Origin: Numida meleagris
Lineage: Eukaryota > Chordata > Aves > Galliformes > Numididae
Direction: 5' to 3'
Length of the DNA: 64,000 nucleotides
NCBI RefSeq assembly: GCF_002078875.1
Contig: NC_034412.1
Location: 31,115,065-31,179,064, forward strand
In this document: piece after piece, positions 52,001-64,000 of the stretch
Layout of the letters: every line of letters starts with the position of its first letter
Position numbering within the stretch: the first letter of the stretch is position 1
The notes under the pieces: model-generated
Databases searched by the model: none
What the model was told of the DNA's origin: nothing
The model's input: the letters and a program-made list of their open reading frames with translations, nothing else
Position numbers and translations under genes: made by a program

Positions 52001-53354
52001 AGCATGGTGGAGGGATGGGTAAGTTTCACCTTGGTAGTTTTAAGGTCAGCATCTGGTGTCTATGATTACATTTGCAATTCAAGTTATTCTATTTTCTGCA
52101 TTTTAACTTTCATTCAACTGAATTTAGTGCTTGTGAAAGATCTTGGATTGTTATTTCTGGAGACTGATAGATTTCATTTATCCATGTAACAGGTACACTT
52201 TAGCAGCAATGCAGTCCTCTCCCTTTCCAACATTACCCCTTCCCAAGTTCCTGATGAGGAGGGAACAACTTGCAGAAGTGGAAGTAATGTTCAGTTTTCA
52301 AGTAGCTATGGCAGTACTAATGAGTAGCTGGATTTGGACAAACTTAGCAAAAATCCATACCTATACGTATTATACAGTACCAGGGAATGAATGATGGTGA
52401 ACATTACCTGGTAAAATGAATATTTTTCAAATGTTCTACTTGAAAACTGTAGTAATACTAATAGGTGAGATAGATATCAATCTGTTTAAACATCGCTTTG
52501 TGAATGGAAGAAAAGTAGTGTATCTCATGGTAGTGGGGAAAAAAAGTACATGGGGGAATGTTTCTTACAGGTTTTCATAAATAATCTTAGCACTTAATGC
52601 AGTGCTGTCACTGTCCTCTTCTGTCATCGATTACAGATTAATTTCATTCAGTTATAGATAAATATTAGAATAGTAACTGGATTATGAGAACAGTGTAAGT
52701 ATCTTAATTATTATAGTTGTAAAGTTTGTACATACAGAATCAGAAAGTTTTTTCCTAATAGAGCAATAGGACAATACAGTGACACTGCCTAAGTAAGATG
52801 ATTTTGTATATATATGCAGTACTGATGTACAGGAAAGATTAGTGTTGTGGAACCTCAGGTAAGCAACTGTGAACTTGAAGATGGAATTGGCGATTCTCAT
52901 TAGAATCTGTGTCAAATTAAGGACAGACAGTTGAGTGCAGTGTGTTATTTTTGTGCGGAAGTCTGAACACCCAGTCTGAAATACTAATTGCTGTGTACAT
53001 TCTTAAGTCATTCCAGCTGACTGAGATTTAGATAAATGTCGGTGATATCAATAGAGTATTCTCTCTTCAGGTTTCTAGGGCGGAGCATGGTACAAAGGAA
53101 GGTTCATTGGGCTAAAGAGAAAGTGAACATAGTGTGCACCTTTAAATTAAGAAATGCAGGTGAAAGCTGAATCTTCGTTATTTCTTATTAATTCAAGAAA
53201 TTATAAGCAAGATATTTTACGAAGTACCTTGTAGTTGTTGGAGTAGGTCTAAGATAAGAATTCTTAACTCTGTGCTCCTTAAGAAATAACAGTTCATTTC
53301 CTAGAGGTGTGGTACAGCATTCCTTTTCCTCACTGTATTCACACTTAAGGTTAA
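46047..53354. other. Unique non-coding stretch
   Basis: No transposon or RNA gene was recognised. The two longest non-repeat open frames of the window lie here: 47075-47467 (+, 130 codons) and 48286-48660 (+, 124 codons). Neither has a domain, conserved-looking motif or exon borders that I recognise. The second lies in a pyrimidine-rich zone (about 48440-48860), which lowers stop-codon frequency on that strand. A small hairpin GGGGAG..CTCCC is at 51942-51965. Confidence 0.5.
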
Positions 53355-53359
53355 CACAT

Positions 53360-53888
53360 TGTCAACGGTTTACGGGCGTTAGGCCTGATTCCGTAACGAA
53401 GGGGACTGGGGACCCACGGGCCCATGTCCCAGGAAAAGGGGAAAGGGGAAAAGCATAGGGAGATGGCCCTGAGAGCAAAGAACAGCAGCAACAATCTGAG
53501 GAGAAACAAACTAATTTACTAAATAAAATATCGGAATGCAAAACAATACACTAAATACAATATAATTACAATTTAAGCTGATAAATCCAATACAGAGAGA
53601 GAGAATGTCCAAAAATCAAGGTAGGCCTTACTCTACTACCGACGATAAGACGGCTGGAGAGCGAGGTGCTGCCAAGACGAGAGATGGCGGAAAAAGGGAC
53701 GAGGTCTCGTGATCCGCAAGTTTTTATACTGCGAGGTTTTATCTTTTCCCTCCAGCTGGAAAATGGTAACAGAGGAGCAAAGTACCGTGGGGACTGTAGT
53801 AGTCCTTCCTCTTCTGAGGACCAGGTACATTCACTACATGATGTTATGATGTGGAATACCAATAACCAAAAATCTTAAAACCATGACA
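53360..53888 (-). mobile_element. ERVL-like solo LTR, reverse
   Basis: A 529-bp LTR, TGTCAACGG to CCATGACA on the + strand. It is flanked by a perfect 5-bp target duplication CACAT (53355-53359 and 53889-53893). Same family as the forward copy at 62881: shared blocks include GGCCTTACTCTACTACCGAC, ATCTGAGGAG..AAACTAATTTACTAAAT and GATGTTATGATGTGGAATACC. The reverse strand has a TATA box (TATAAAAAC near 53720-53728). No internal genes are attached. Well preserved, so comparatively young. Confidence 0.9.
53719..53728 (-). promoter_or_regulatory. TATA box of the 53360-53888 LTR
   Basis: The reverse strand reads AGTATAAAAAC at about 53719-53729, in the position expected between U3 and R. The related copy at 62881 lacks it because of a small deletion. 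Confidence 0.55.
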
Positions 53889-53893
53889 CACAT

Positions 53894-56261
53894 ACACTGG
53901 AAAAAAAAAATGCACTTTTCCTTGTAGCTTTATATGTGTACATAATCTTTCAAAGAGATTATTAATTTTAAATGTCTTGCATATTTGGTGGATTAACTTA
54001 TCTTTTAACTAGAGGAATGCCATATCCTTCAGACATATTTTTAATGAATTGGAATACTGTTGCTATTTAATTGTGCAAGATTCAAACAGGGGTTAGGCTT
54101 TAGACTTCACTGAGAGGTAAGCATGAGATAATTATTAACTTCTATGCCTGTGTTGTAATACCAGACCCTTTTAGTCTTCTCAAGAGGAATTTTGGGAATC
54201 TTAAGGTACCTGAGTTTTGAAAGCTGATAGTTTTATAAAGTTGAGAACTTTCTAGTTAATGAAATTCTATGGAGATCATAATTTTAAATTGGTGAGCCAT
54301 CTGTAAATCTCACTTTCAGACTCAGTGTATGAATTTAAAATATAAAGTGCTTGTCTTAGTCAAATGAATGTTAACTGCACTGGAATCTTGAAGCTTTGAG
54401 TGTGAAATATAAGCTAAGCTAGGAATAAAAAAGCTGAGTTTCTTCTATATTTGATGTTAGTGAGACTAGTGCTAGACCACTGTTTCCAGATTCTGTTTTT
54501 AGCCCAGAATTTTAGGAGACTTATGGGAAAGTTCAGTAAGATTTCAGGGAAAAACTGCAAGAGTGAACTTTTCTGGGAAGAAAAGGTATGATGTATAGGA
54601 GGACTTAAAAGATAAGTTGCTGATGAAGATAAAGAGATTGAGTATTGCCTTCAAATATGTTTGTGGGGGTGAGGCCTCCAACAGCAAGTAGTTCTTCAGG
54701 ACATGTGAAACTAAAGGTCCAGTTGTTTCAAGTTGCAGTGAGACAAATTCAAATTACAATTAAATGCATGTATTTACCTTAAAGTGTTTAGTGTTGGAAA
54801 GCTTTTTCAGGGTGGGGTGAAGACTGTAAATTTAGTTGGTTATTTGATGTCTGTAAACTTAAGACTGGATGTCTTTTCCAAGGGAAGCTGAAGATCAAAC
54901 ATAGGTTTATGAACTATATAAAGGTTAGCATAGGCTTTTTGGCTTGTATTATGCAGGAAGCGGTCCTAAATTTAGCAAATTGCAAGTTACTGCAGGTGAA
55001 ATTATTGGTAAACTACTGCTTGGCACTTAGAGGTATAAAAGGTGATACTGGAAAATGCTAATTCCCCTTGTTCCATTATCAGCATGCTAAGACTGTGTAA
55101 ACAACTCTCCTGTGGTGTGTGTGAAACACTAATTGTTCTGTTACGGGAACCCAATTTTCCCTTATTTTTAACTATCCATTGTGGCATTTCACTCATGGCA
55201 GGGAGAAATCCTCAAACCCCTAAAATGAGTAGGGAGACATAAATGATTATTCACAGCAGGAAAAAAATCATTTACTGATCCCTGGCTTTTGCATTATGTA
55301 CAGTACTAAGCCAGAGAGAAAGCAAACACAAACAAAAAGCCTTCTTCCTGCCAAGTCTCTGAACACTATTACAGCTAAACTATCCAGGAAACTATGAGAG
55401 TTGAGATGGTCTTTTCCAGGTTCCACAAATCCCTGTTTTAATAGCATGAAAGTGGCATGTAGGCTTGAACTTAAAAGCTGTTCCTTGGTATTACTTGAAT
55501 AAACTGTTATTTATCAAATTTTGATTTCTGTCAGCGCTGCTATTGCCTAAATACATAAGAATGGAGAAGACTATTAAATGATTTCTATTACTCTTCCTTT
55601 GCTTTGTCTAAGTGGAGAATGTTGTAAATGATGTTAAAATATCCAGATTTCATGGTTTTGTATGGGTGATATACAAGCAGTGAAGACTGCACCTCGAATA
55701 TTGCGTGTGGTTTGAAACATCTAACCTACAAAAAGGTGATACCGAGAAATCCGACAGAGTAACTTGACATGCCAATGAGTTAGGTCAAGCAGGTATTCCC
55801 TTTGTTACAGCACTGGGTGCATGGGGGATCACTCCACCAAGGATACACACCAAGAAAAGCAGGACTACACATCTGTAGGCACAACGTGTATGTATTCATC
55901 ACATTTCCAATATATTGGTTGCATGTGCATCAGATGTCTTGCCTTTCTAAGCATGCATCCTAGAATGTGGAGAGGGCCCATCTGGTCATTGCTGGATGAA
56001 GGCTACTAGTCATCATTGCGCAACCTGTAGTGGGTTGCATTGTGTCACAACAGCAGATCTGCCTCCTTATCTTCATGGGATCCTGCCACACATTGAGTTG
56101 CAAACAGCAGCTCTACATAGTTGTCTTCCATGGACCTCACATTCGTACAGTTTTTGTTCCTTCCTGAAGTTGTCTGTTTGCACAAGCTATAAGGCCTAGT
56201 TTAAACAAGGCTATACATTGTTTCCTTGATTTAAAGGATATTGAATTTCTCTAGCATTTGC
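53894..56261. other. Unique non-coding stretch
   Basis: No gene or transposon was recognised. Part of it (about 55820-56170) is less AT-rich and of high complexity, with an open frame of about 60 codons on either side of 56000. It may be an old unrecognised repeat, but nothing decides this by eye. Confidence 0.5.
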
Positions 56262-56706
56262 GGAGAAGGGCAGTAAAGCTAGTGAAGGGACTAGAAAATG
56301 AGAGTTATGAGGAGTGGCTGAGGGAATTGGGGTTGGAGAAGAGGAGGCTGAGGGGGAGATCTGATCACCCTCTACAACAACGTGAAGGGAAGCAAAGGAA
56401 GCTGAAGAAAGGAGTGCTGGTCTCTTTTCTCAGGTGACTATTTATAGGACACAATTAAACAGTCTTGAGTTTTCTATGAAGGTTTGGATTGGAGAATAGG
56501 AAAAAAATACTCATGGAGAACGTGGCCAAGCATTGGAACGCACTGCCCAGGGGAAGCGATGGGATACCTGTCCCTGGAGGTGTATAAAACACGTGTGGAT
56601 GTGGCGGTAGGGGTCTTGGTTTAGTGAAGGGACTCAATAGGTCAGGTTGATGTTTGCACTTGATATTGAAGCTCTTTTCCAACCTAGATGATTCTAAGAT
56701 TCTATA
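56262..56706 (+). mobile_element. CR1 LINE 3' end, sense
   Basis: GAGAAGGGCAGTAAAGCTAG, GAGGAGTGGCTGAGGGAATT, GAGAAGAGGAGGCTGAGGGG and GGTCTCTTTTCTCAGGTGAC in this order are the standard CR1 3' phrases. AAGCATTGGAACGCACTGCC and CCTGGAGGTGTATAAAACAC follow. The copy ends in TTCCAACCTAGATGATTCTA and a second partial ATTCTAT unit at 56706. 5'-truncated, no coding capacity, moderately diverged. A likely older subfamily than the copy at 11166. Confidence 0.92.
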
Positions 56707-57412
56707 TGGGTATAATTTGATAGATTTGGGCAGTTAACCCTGCGCGTCTTCATCAGTTAATAAAACATTCAACCTTAATAGGACGTCCTATTCCATGGAA
56801 GTAAAGCTTAGTCAATCTTGCTTATGCGACTGCACTTAATAGCTGTCAACAGTAAAGAATGCTAGGCGTGGTATTGCACTATAAGCAAATCATTTTTTCT
56901 CTATTAATTCTAATTACTGTGTGACCAGATTCCTCTTTGAAAACAGGGTTTTATTTTTAACAGCAGAAAAATGAATTCCATTAGATCCAAGCAACCCGTA
57001 AATACCCATGAACAGTAACTGCTAATGTCAACCCCCACAAAGAAAATTGCTGAGTTGTGTTATGAGACTAATGGACACATTCAGCTGACATCAGGATTGC
57101 TTAGAGAACAAATGTCAGAAAGAATAAATTTGCATTGATTACAATTAGTGTTAAACTGATATCCTGGGAACTGTAATCTTAATTATAAAGCCAGTTTAGG
57201 AAATACTGAAGTACATGCTTAAAACCTTCATTGATTTAGGTCCTTTTTACTGAAATGCATACAGTGGGCTGGGAGCATCCCTGGTATATTCTGCAAAAGT
57301 GCATAACTGCAGGGCTCAAATTCTTATTTCTTTTGGTATTAGAAGAGAAACCGTAATTCATTTTGCAATTATTCAATCTAGGGCTGCAATTCAAGCTGGC
57401 TGTCTGTACATC
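56707..57412. other. Unique non-coding stretch between CR1 and LTR
   Basis: No gene was recognised. The part at about 56935-57200 is a high-complexity AT-rich segment with clustered TTAAT/ATTAC and TGATTACAATTAG words of the kind seen in conserved non-coding elements. Unproven. Confidence 0.45.
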
Positions 57413-57904
57413 TGTCATGGTTTTATGATTTTCGTTATTGATATTCCATATCATAATAGTGTCCTGGGAGTTAAAGAGTTAATGCTCCAGTTTTGTGGAT
57501 TGTCGATAGAAGAGAAGAACTGCATACTGTGGAGGACTTTGTGGTGTTCTGTTTCCATTTTCCATTCAGAGGGAAAGATAAAACTGTTGGCATATCATGA
57601 GATGTCCTAGCCATCTTGCCTTCAGCACTAGAGTAAGGCCTTTGGTTTTTGGACACTCTCTTGTTTTATTTGATTTATTAGCTTCAGTTCCTATTATATA
57701 GTATTATATTGTGTTACCTTGCATTGCAATATCTTAGCAGAATATTAGCTTTCCTCCTCAGATTGTTGCCACTATTTTGTTTCTAGGCCCATCTCCCTAC
57801 CCTTTCCCCTTCTCCCCTTTCCCCTTTCACGGGGCATGGGTCCGTGGGTCTCCCCACCCCATTAGTCATGGAACCGGGCCGAACCAGCTCATAAACTGCT
57901 GACA
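57413..57904 (+). mobile_element. ERVL-like solo LTR, forward, no target duplication
   Basis: From TGTCATGGTTTTATG to ACTGCTGACA, about 492 bp. The first ~70 bases (GGGAGTTAAAGAGTTAATGC) follow the subfamily of the LTR at 16637. The rest (GAGTAAGGCCTTTGG, TTTTTGGACACTCTC, TCCTCAGATTGTTGCC, GGGCATGGGTCCGTGGGTCT) follows that of 53360 and 62881. The flanking 5-mers ACATC and AAAAA do not match, unlike the three sister copies. Either the duplication decayed or the LTR arose by recombination between separate insertions. Confidence 0.85.
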
Positions 57905-60900
57905 AAAAACAGCAATATCAGGTTAGGAATTGTATGTTCTAAAAATATTTAGATACATAGGTATATACATATATACAAATATATATTTATACAGAGATGT
58001 AAATGTATACTGGTTTTCTTCAGCAGAGGGCAAGAACTTAAAATCAGAGAAAATATCCAGGAGGATATCCTTTTTCAGTCTTTATTTTTCTAGCTGCACG
58101 TTGCTCACCATCAGGATTTCAATGTGGATACTAATAGGCAGTTGCAGTGCATGTGTAGTGCTGAAATCTTGATTTGGTGGGCAGTGGTAGTTGTTTAATG
58201 CTTGTTTGTTTTTTTTTAAGTTCAGATACAATGCTATCTCTGTGTTTTTCTTCAATCTTGCACCTTCCTATCTTCTGTATCCTTATTTCCTATTTCTGAT
58301 GTGGATGATAAGAATCCTGAATTTGTATATTTATGTTGAGGACACTCTCCATACAGTCTGAGGTTGTATGGATACGTTACTGAGGGACGAATGGCCACTG
58401 TCTATCCAAACAAACACTGATCTTAGTCTTAATGGTCAATTTATATCAAATACTTGCTGAATTACTTCACTTGACCTTTTAAAGTAAAATGCCAATTAAA
58501 ATGTATAAAGCTCATTTATTTACATCTAAGACTGGGTTTTAAAGGCATTTTCATGTTGTTTTCTGCTTGTAACTGAAACATCTCTGAATGGAGTTAAGAT
58601 CAGAGGCCATCCCAATGTTTTTCGTTTTCTATTGATGCCTTGAGTTTTTTTTTCTTGGAGTTTCTTTAACATTCTGTGGTATGATAGCTTTCCTGATAAC
58701 AATTTTTCATCCTCAGCAATCGACTTCTTTTGATGACCCCGGCCCCTTGTGAATATGGAATTAATGAGCACATTTACTTCCATTCATACCTCTGCTGTCA
58801 GCACATTTTTGCCATCTCTCTGAAGCTAATCTGTCTTCTTCACAGTTTCTTTTTAATGTACTTGGGGAGAAATTTTATCTCAGCTTCTTGTAGAGTTTAT
58901 GTCCGTTTTCCATATTTGACTTATCTTTCCTCATTTCAAGTTCTACCTGTATCATATTATATCTGATATATGCTGTCATCTCATTCTTGATTACATTATG
59001 CAGGTTTGATTTCATTCAGGCTGGGATCCTGTTTCCTTTCTCACAAATTCAACCAAATGAAATTCAGAAAGACTGAACATACTATACAAAAATACATATG
59101 AACAAATGTTTTTCCTACAAATTTTTTTCACAAATTTCTCACCTAGATTATGGTAACTAAAAATAAATTAGTGATATAAAGGAAACTTTTCATAATTGTG
59201 TCTCACTGACTAAACTGTCTGTATGTGGCATGCAAATGATAATTTTATTTTGTTACTGAATGTATAAAAAACAGGGAAAAACTGCTTCAATTGGTATGAT
59301 CAATGAGTTGCTTAATTTTAACTACTGTAATATCGTTGATTTCCAAAATATAATTGTATACATATGTTGATCCAAGTTTGGTCAACATGTCTATGCAAGA
59401 CACTGAAGTTCCCAGGTACCTTGAAAAATACCTTTTGAGGTAAGATGACATTGAAAAGTAGTTTTTTTTTCTTGGACAGATGAAGGGAGTGAAAGGATCT
59501 CGCTGCTAAGAACAGAACTTTGCTTGTCTATGAACATCCTGTTGTATCTTGTATGATTTGATTACACTGCAGATGAACAACATGACTTTCTATTGCTGAT
59601 CAGAACCCAAGTGGAGTTTGTTCAGTGTGGCTGTACGTGCAATCAGTAACGTTTTGTCTGCAAGTGGATCTTTGACTCCAAAAATAGCAATATACAGCAC
59701 TTACTGGAATGTGTGAAGATTTTGCTGCTTTTACTTAGTGTCTGCATTTCAGCTGCATCTTTGCTTGGATTTCTGTGAGAATCTGAAAGGTGGTACTCTT
59801 ATATGTAGAACAAACTGGTGCTGCTTTATACAACAGTGACATGTTCAGGCTGCACAAAATAAAAGGAAAAATAAACAGAAAAAACAACCCTACATCCAGT
59901 AAGACCTCCCAAACCAGTGCACTCTGTCATATATATGCTATAATGCCACACTTCTTCAGTTGTGCTCTGGCATGGGACAAACTAGATAATTCCATTGGAC
60001 TGATACTGGAAAACACTTAAGAGAAATGAAAACTGGCTTTGAGTCATAGAAATCAGTCATGCTATCTTGCGTTGAACATTCATTTGATAAATTTCAATTA
60101 TAATGTTAGCAATTATAATGCTAGCAGTCAGTGCTAATAGTATACAGATGGTTTGGTTGTTGCTGAGTGATGAATGCATATTACTAGCTGTCCCTTTAAG
60201 TTTCTTGACTTCCATTCTTCCTTTATCTGTGCTGGCTGAAACTTAGTAGAACTTCAGAAGTGTCAGCACAGGGCACACTTTCAAGTCACTTCCACCTTAG
60301 CATTTTCATGGAAGAAGAAAATAAATAGGTTGAATCTTTTAACAAGTCAATTATTCAGATACTGAAAGTTTCCTCGTAATTTTGACAATTGCTTAATATC
60401 CATGTCATTGTAAGAACACTAAAAACATAAGAATATTCGGATAATGAAGCAAAAGAAATTCAGCAGGCAAGATTTCTGTCTAGTCTCCCTTCTAAAAGAT
60501 GAGGCATACTGATTTGTTTATCCACCTTCTAAACTGAAAATGAGCTTAAAGATAAATATGAGAAAAAATCCTGTTACTGGAACATCGGTGTACTCAGATC
60601 TGGATATTCCAAATGGAGCCTTCAGTTTGACAGAGAAACTTCTTTGAGAGGAAAAATATTCAAAGACAATAAAAGATAAATCACTAACTTCAGTTAATAT
60701 TGACAGTTGACAATATCTGTTTACCTAAACTGGGAACAAAATGAGTGAGATTGGAAGAGGCCACCTGTTATAGGACTCACTTGTTGGTAGACTGAGAGGA
60801 AACAGAGGGAACCCAGATTGTCTTTCTAGTTCAGATGTGTCCCATTTAAAGAGTAATAGGTGTTTCAACCTGGATTATATGTGGATTTTCTTTGCTGTTA

Positions 60901-62875
60901 CTCATACTTTGTTTGGATTTTTTGAGCTTCATTTCTGAAGTAGGAAAAATATTTTCCTCAGAAAATCACCAGAATGGTGAAGGGAAGTTCTGCTTAAATA
61001 GGTTTTTAGCTTTTCTTATGGACTTCACTTTCATACACCTTAGATAATGAGAAGTGATTGCCTATGTTTGAAAAGTAATGTTCTATTTAAATTTTGCATA
61101 CTAATTTAATGTTATGTTCTTCTACACATTGCACATTTTCACATTTCTTTATGCCAGTCAGTAGAACCACTGTGCAGTAGTTGATAAACAGTGAAATTCA
61201 ACAAACTCGTTCTCTTGACTCAAGGGGAAGACCAACTTCATCTGCTGTAGCTTACAGACTCAAAACTGCATGTAAGAGATGAATAAAATGCATTAAAATG
61301 AATTAGATGAGTTAATGCTATGCTAGATAAAACTAGAAAAAGTTAAGAACAAGGCAAGAAAGAAGATTTCTTGAGCTCAAGAAAGCAAGTGATCAGCAGT
61401 TAAAGCAAAGATCAACAAAACTCAATTATCTAGGTTTCAAGACCAACAAGTAGGAGTACAGGCAGAGTTTTTGAAGGATTAGTTTCTAGACTCTGCATGG
61501 TTTGGAACATGATCAGGTTCTGAAGGTAAACTGAGAAACGAGTAGATGCAAAGGGCAATTCTTAATGCTGTAATGCAGCCTATACAAGGGGTAGTCTGAC
61601 TTGACAGAAATAGTACTTAAAAAGCTATTATGGCTTCTGAGGAGTTTTCCCCTTCTTCTCAGTAACAGGAATTTTGCACACTTTATAACTCAGCTTTCTC
61701 ATTCAGTGTATTTTTTCCTACTTTGGTAGTATGAATTTGGAGTGTTCTCCTAAAATGACACTAATACATAAGAAAGGTTGAAAATGATTAAGAGTAATGG
61801 TCTTTTATCTTTCATACGCTGTCATCCTAACACAAATGTACTGGAATTATGGCAGCTTTTTTGTTGAGAGAAGATACTGCCAGTCTCTTTGAGAATTTCA
61901 GAACATTACAAATGATAGATTTCACAAGTAATCACAGCTGCCTTGCCCTTCCTAGAACTTACTAACAACTATTTCAACATAGTACATGTAGCTCTGTATG
62001 TTTTTCAGTAGGAAGTGAAGTTTAAAATAGTTGAATTAGAGATACGGTGTGGGCTTTAATTCCAATTGCATCATTAGTCCCACGTACATTATTCAATATA
62101 CTTCAGTTGTCGTGTATATACTGCAAAACCTAAAGTGTGCAAGGAACAGATCTGGCCATTAAATTTACATAACATGTAGTGATGTTGCTGTAGACTGTGC
62201 ACATGGAGGAAAAACAAAGCATACACTTAAGAGAACTATATACAAATGCAAAGAAACACTAGATTAAGCACAAGGAATGTATTGCAAGAACTAGGGAGGA
62301 AAATCTTTTTCTCCATTTTAGGTGAGGTTTATTTCAGATAACTGAGCTGAAGAGCGTGAAAAGCTGAACTGCCAGCTCTGAGTTATATCATGTTTATGGT
62401 AGGAAGAACATAAGAAGCATTAAGACATTATTTGAGGTTGATTAGACACATCAACAAAATGGAGAAGTGTGCAAAACCCATGAGTGCAAACATATAATAT
62501 GGCAAGTGCTATGTTATTAGATAAAACAATAAATCATATCTGCATCCTGGCTACTAATACTGTACTTGTTTTCCATTTGCAATGCTGTGGCTTAAGGACA
62601 TTAAGACTTATATTTTAAAGAGTGTTAAGCTGGATACAACTGGAAGTCAAGCATTAAATACTACTTACGCCATATTTTTAAAAAAGAGGAATTAAATAGT
62701 AATGACTTAGTTCAGAAATTTGAGTCCCAAAAAATCAAGAGATTTCTCCTGAATAGGTGTGAAGCAAAGTGATTGGACTTGCTTGGTCCAGTACCAGCAC
62801 TTTTTTCCTGCATGTGTTTACTGAAGGGCAAGGGGACATAGTGAAATATCCTTACCTTTTAAGTTTAATATGATA
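57905..62875. other. Unique AT-rich non-coding stretch
   Basis: No gene or transposon was recognised. A 15-bp tandem duplication CAATTATAATG(T/C)TAG lies at 60095-60124. It is followed by a weak echo of the possible LTR fragment of 44547. An AT-rich TATA-like simple patch lies at 57945-57995. Confidence 0.55.
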
Positions 62876-62880
62876 CATTT

Positions 62881-63386
62881 TGTCATGGTTTTATGATTCT
62901 TGGTTATTGGTATTCCACATCATAACGTTATGTAGTGTATGTACCTGGTTCTCAGAAGTGAAGGACTACTACATTGCCCACGGTACTTTGCTCCTCTGTT
63001 ACCATTTCCGGCCAGAGGGAAAAGATAAGAACTTGCAGATCACGGGACATCGTCCCCTTTTTCCGCCCGTCTCTCGTCCTGGCAGCACCTCACTCCCCAG
63101 ACGTCTTATCGTCGGTAGTAGAGTAAGGCCTACCTTGATTTTTGGACATTCTCTCTCTGTGTTGGATTTATCAGCTTAAATTGTAATTATATTGTATTGT
63201 AGTGTGTTGTTTTGCATTCCGGTATCTTATTTAGTAAATTAGTTTGTTTCTCCTCAGATTGTTGCTGCTGTTCTTTGCTCTCAGGCCCATCTCCCTACCC
63301 TCTTTTCCCTTTCCTGGGGTGTGGGTCTGTGGGTCCCCCATCCCCTTCGTCATGGAACCAGGCCGAATGCCCTTAAACCTTTGACA
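62881..63386 (+). mobile_element. ERVL-like solo LTR, forward
   Basis: From TGTCATGGTTTTATGATTC to CCTTTGACA, 506 bp. It is flanked by a perfect 5-bp target duplication CATTT (62876-62880 and 63387-63391). Collinear with the reverse copy at 53360-53888 except for small indels. One of these (around 63021-63031) has removed the TATA segment, so AAGATAA joins directly to GAACTTGCAG. Solo LTR without viral genes. Confidence 0.9.
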
Positions 63387-63391
63387 CATTT

Positions 63392-64000
63392 CTAGAACTT
63401 ATACCCAATCTATGGGACTATGAGCTAGATAAATGGAAATTAAAATTCAGACTAAGGGTCCCAGTACGCGTTGTCAACATCAAAGAGAAATGGACAGGCA
63501 GAGAGCAACTATAAAGGTGCCCAAAATTATTTAAAAGAGAAAAAATTAAGGGCAGAAATAAAGCTACTCTGAAGGGCAGATGCTGGAAATCTGATGGGTA
63601 AGATAGAAAAAAAAATATATCATCTTTTGTTATGGAAATCTCTGCCAATATTCAGTAAGAAATCTCCCTTCTCTTTTCATCCTGCATGAGCCAAGAAAAC
63701 TTCCTACTCTGCTATGCAGTATAATCCAAATTATGTTATGCTCTACTGGCATTTCCTTTAGGTTATATAAACTTCAGATAAATACAGAACACTGTGGGAT
63801 TTATATGAAAATTCTATCTTACATGGATTTTTTTGTGTGCTGGTGACAACTTATCTGAAAAGTGTTCTTTTGCAAACAGCAAACCCTAATCTGAACAGTA
63901 AGTGCTGCTGTTCCTCTCTGATAGCAAACTAGATGTTTACAAGGAATGAATAATTTAACACAGAGCAAGCTCACAGCAAGAAAGCTTGTTCCTCATGAAA
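63392..64000. other. Unique non-coding stretch to window end
   Basis: About 600 bases with no gene, repeat or RNA signal that I can recognise. An A-rich run lies at 63608-63616. Confidence 0.55.

Noticed and set aside
61071..61100. AAAAGTAATGTTCTATTT resembling a mariner terminus
   Set aside because: The match is short, the following sequence does not continue the family, and no second end was found.
53360..63386. A provirus bounded by the LTRs at 53360 and 62881
   Set aside because: The LTRs are in opposite orientation, each has its own target duplication, and no gag, pol or env sequence lies between.
1..64000. CRISPR arrays, operons, phage or bacterial genes
   Set aside because: No regularly spaced direct repeats, no dense coding and no ribosome-binding sites. 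The repeats are avian, so the window is vertebrate nuclear DNA.

Overview
The window looks like bird nuclear DNA, most likely from a galliform such as chicken or a close relative. The evidence is the repeat content. There are at least five CR1 LINE pieces, most with the CR1 3' terminus. There are six copies of a short, internally deleted mariner element that I recognise as Galluhop (Mariner1_GG type). There are also solo LTRs of avian endogenous retroviruses. The rest is AT-rich, apparently single-copy sequence with short homopolymer and CA/TG tracts. I found no convincing protein-coding exon, tRNA, rRNA, CRISPR or bacterial feature. The window is best read as a gene desert or the inside of a long intron.

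Layout: 1-5.2 kb is unique sequence. At 5.25-5.98 kb lies a CR1 that keeps an open reverse-transcriptase fragment and the 3' end but has lost the part between. A second CR1 3' end is at 11.17-11.48 kb. Mariner copies lie at 13.58-14.15, 16.54-17.66 (split by an LTR), 22.64-23.19, 25.73-25.95, 30.92-31.46 and 43.21-43.96 kb (split by another LTR). Reverse-strand CR1 pieces are at 18.80-19.08 and 19.92-20.23 kb. A near-perfect 81-bp inverted repeat sits at 21.81-22.07 kb. The stretch 31.5-43.2 kb carries no repeat I recognise. A 100-N gap at 45.56-45.66 kb has the same 387 bp on both sides, which looks like an assembly error. A further CR1 is at 56.26-56.71 kb. LTRs of one ERVL-like family are at 16.64-17.21, 53.36-53.89, 57.41-57.90 and 62.88-63.39 kb.

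The clearest results are four exact events. Three ERVL-like LTRs are flanked by perfect 5-bp target duplications (CTCTC, CACAT, CATTT). A compact alpharetrovirus-like LTR is flanked by a perfect 6-bp duplication (CATTAC). Two of these four sit inside older mariner copies, so the order of insertion can be read directly. The inverted repeat at 21.8-22.1 kb is the structure least explained by known families. I did not find an undescribed gene system here.
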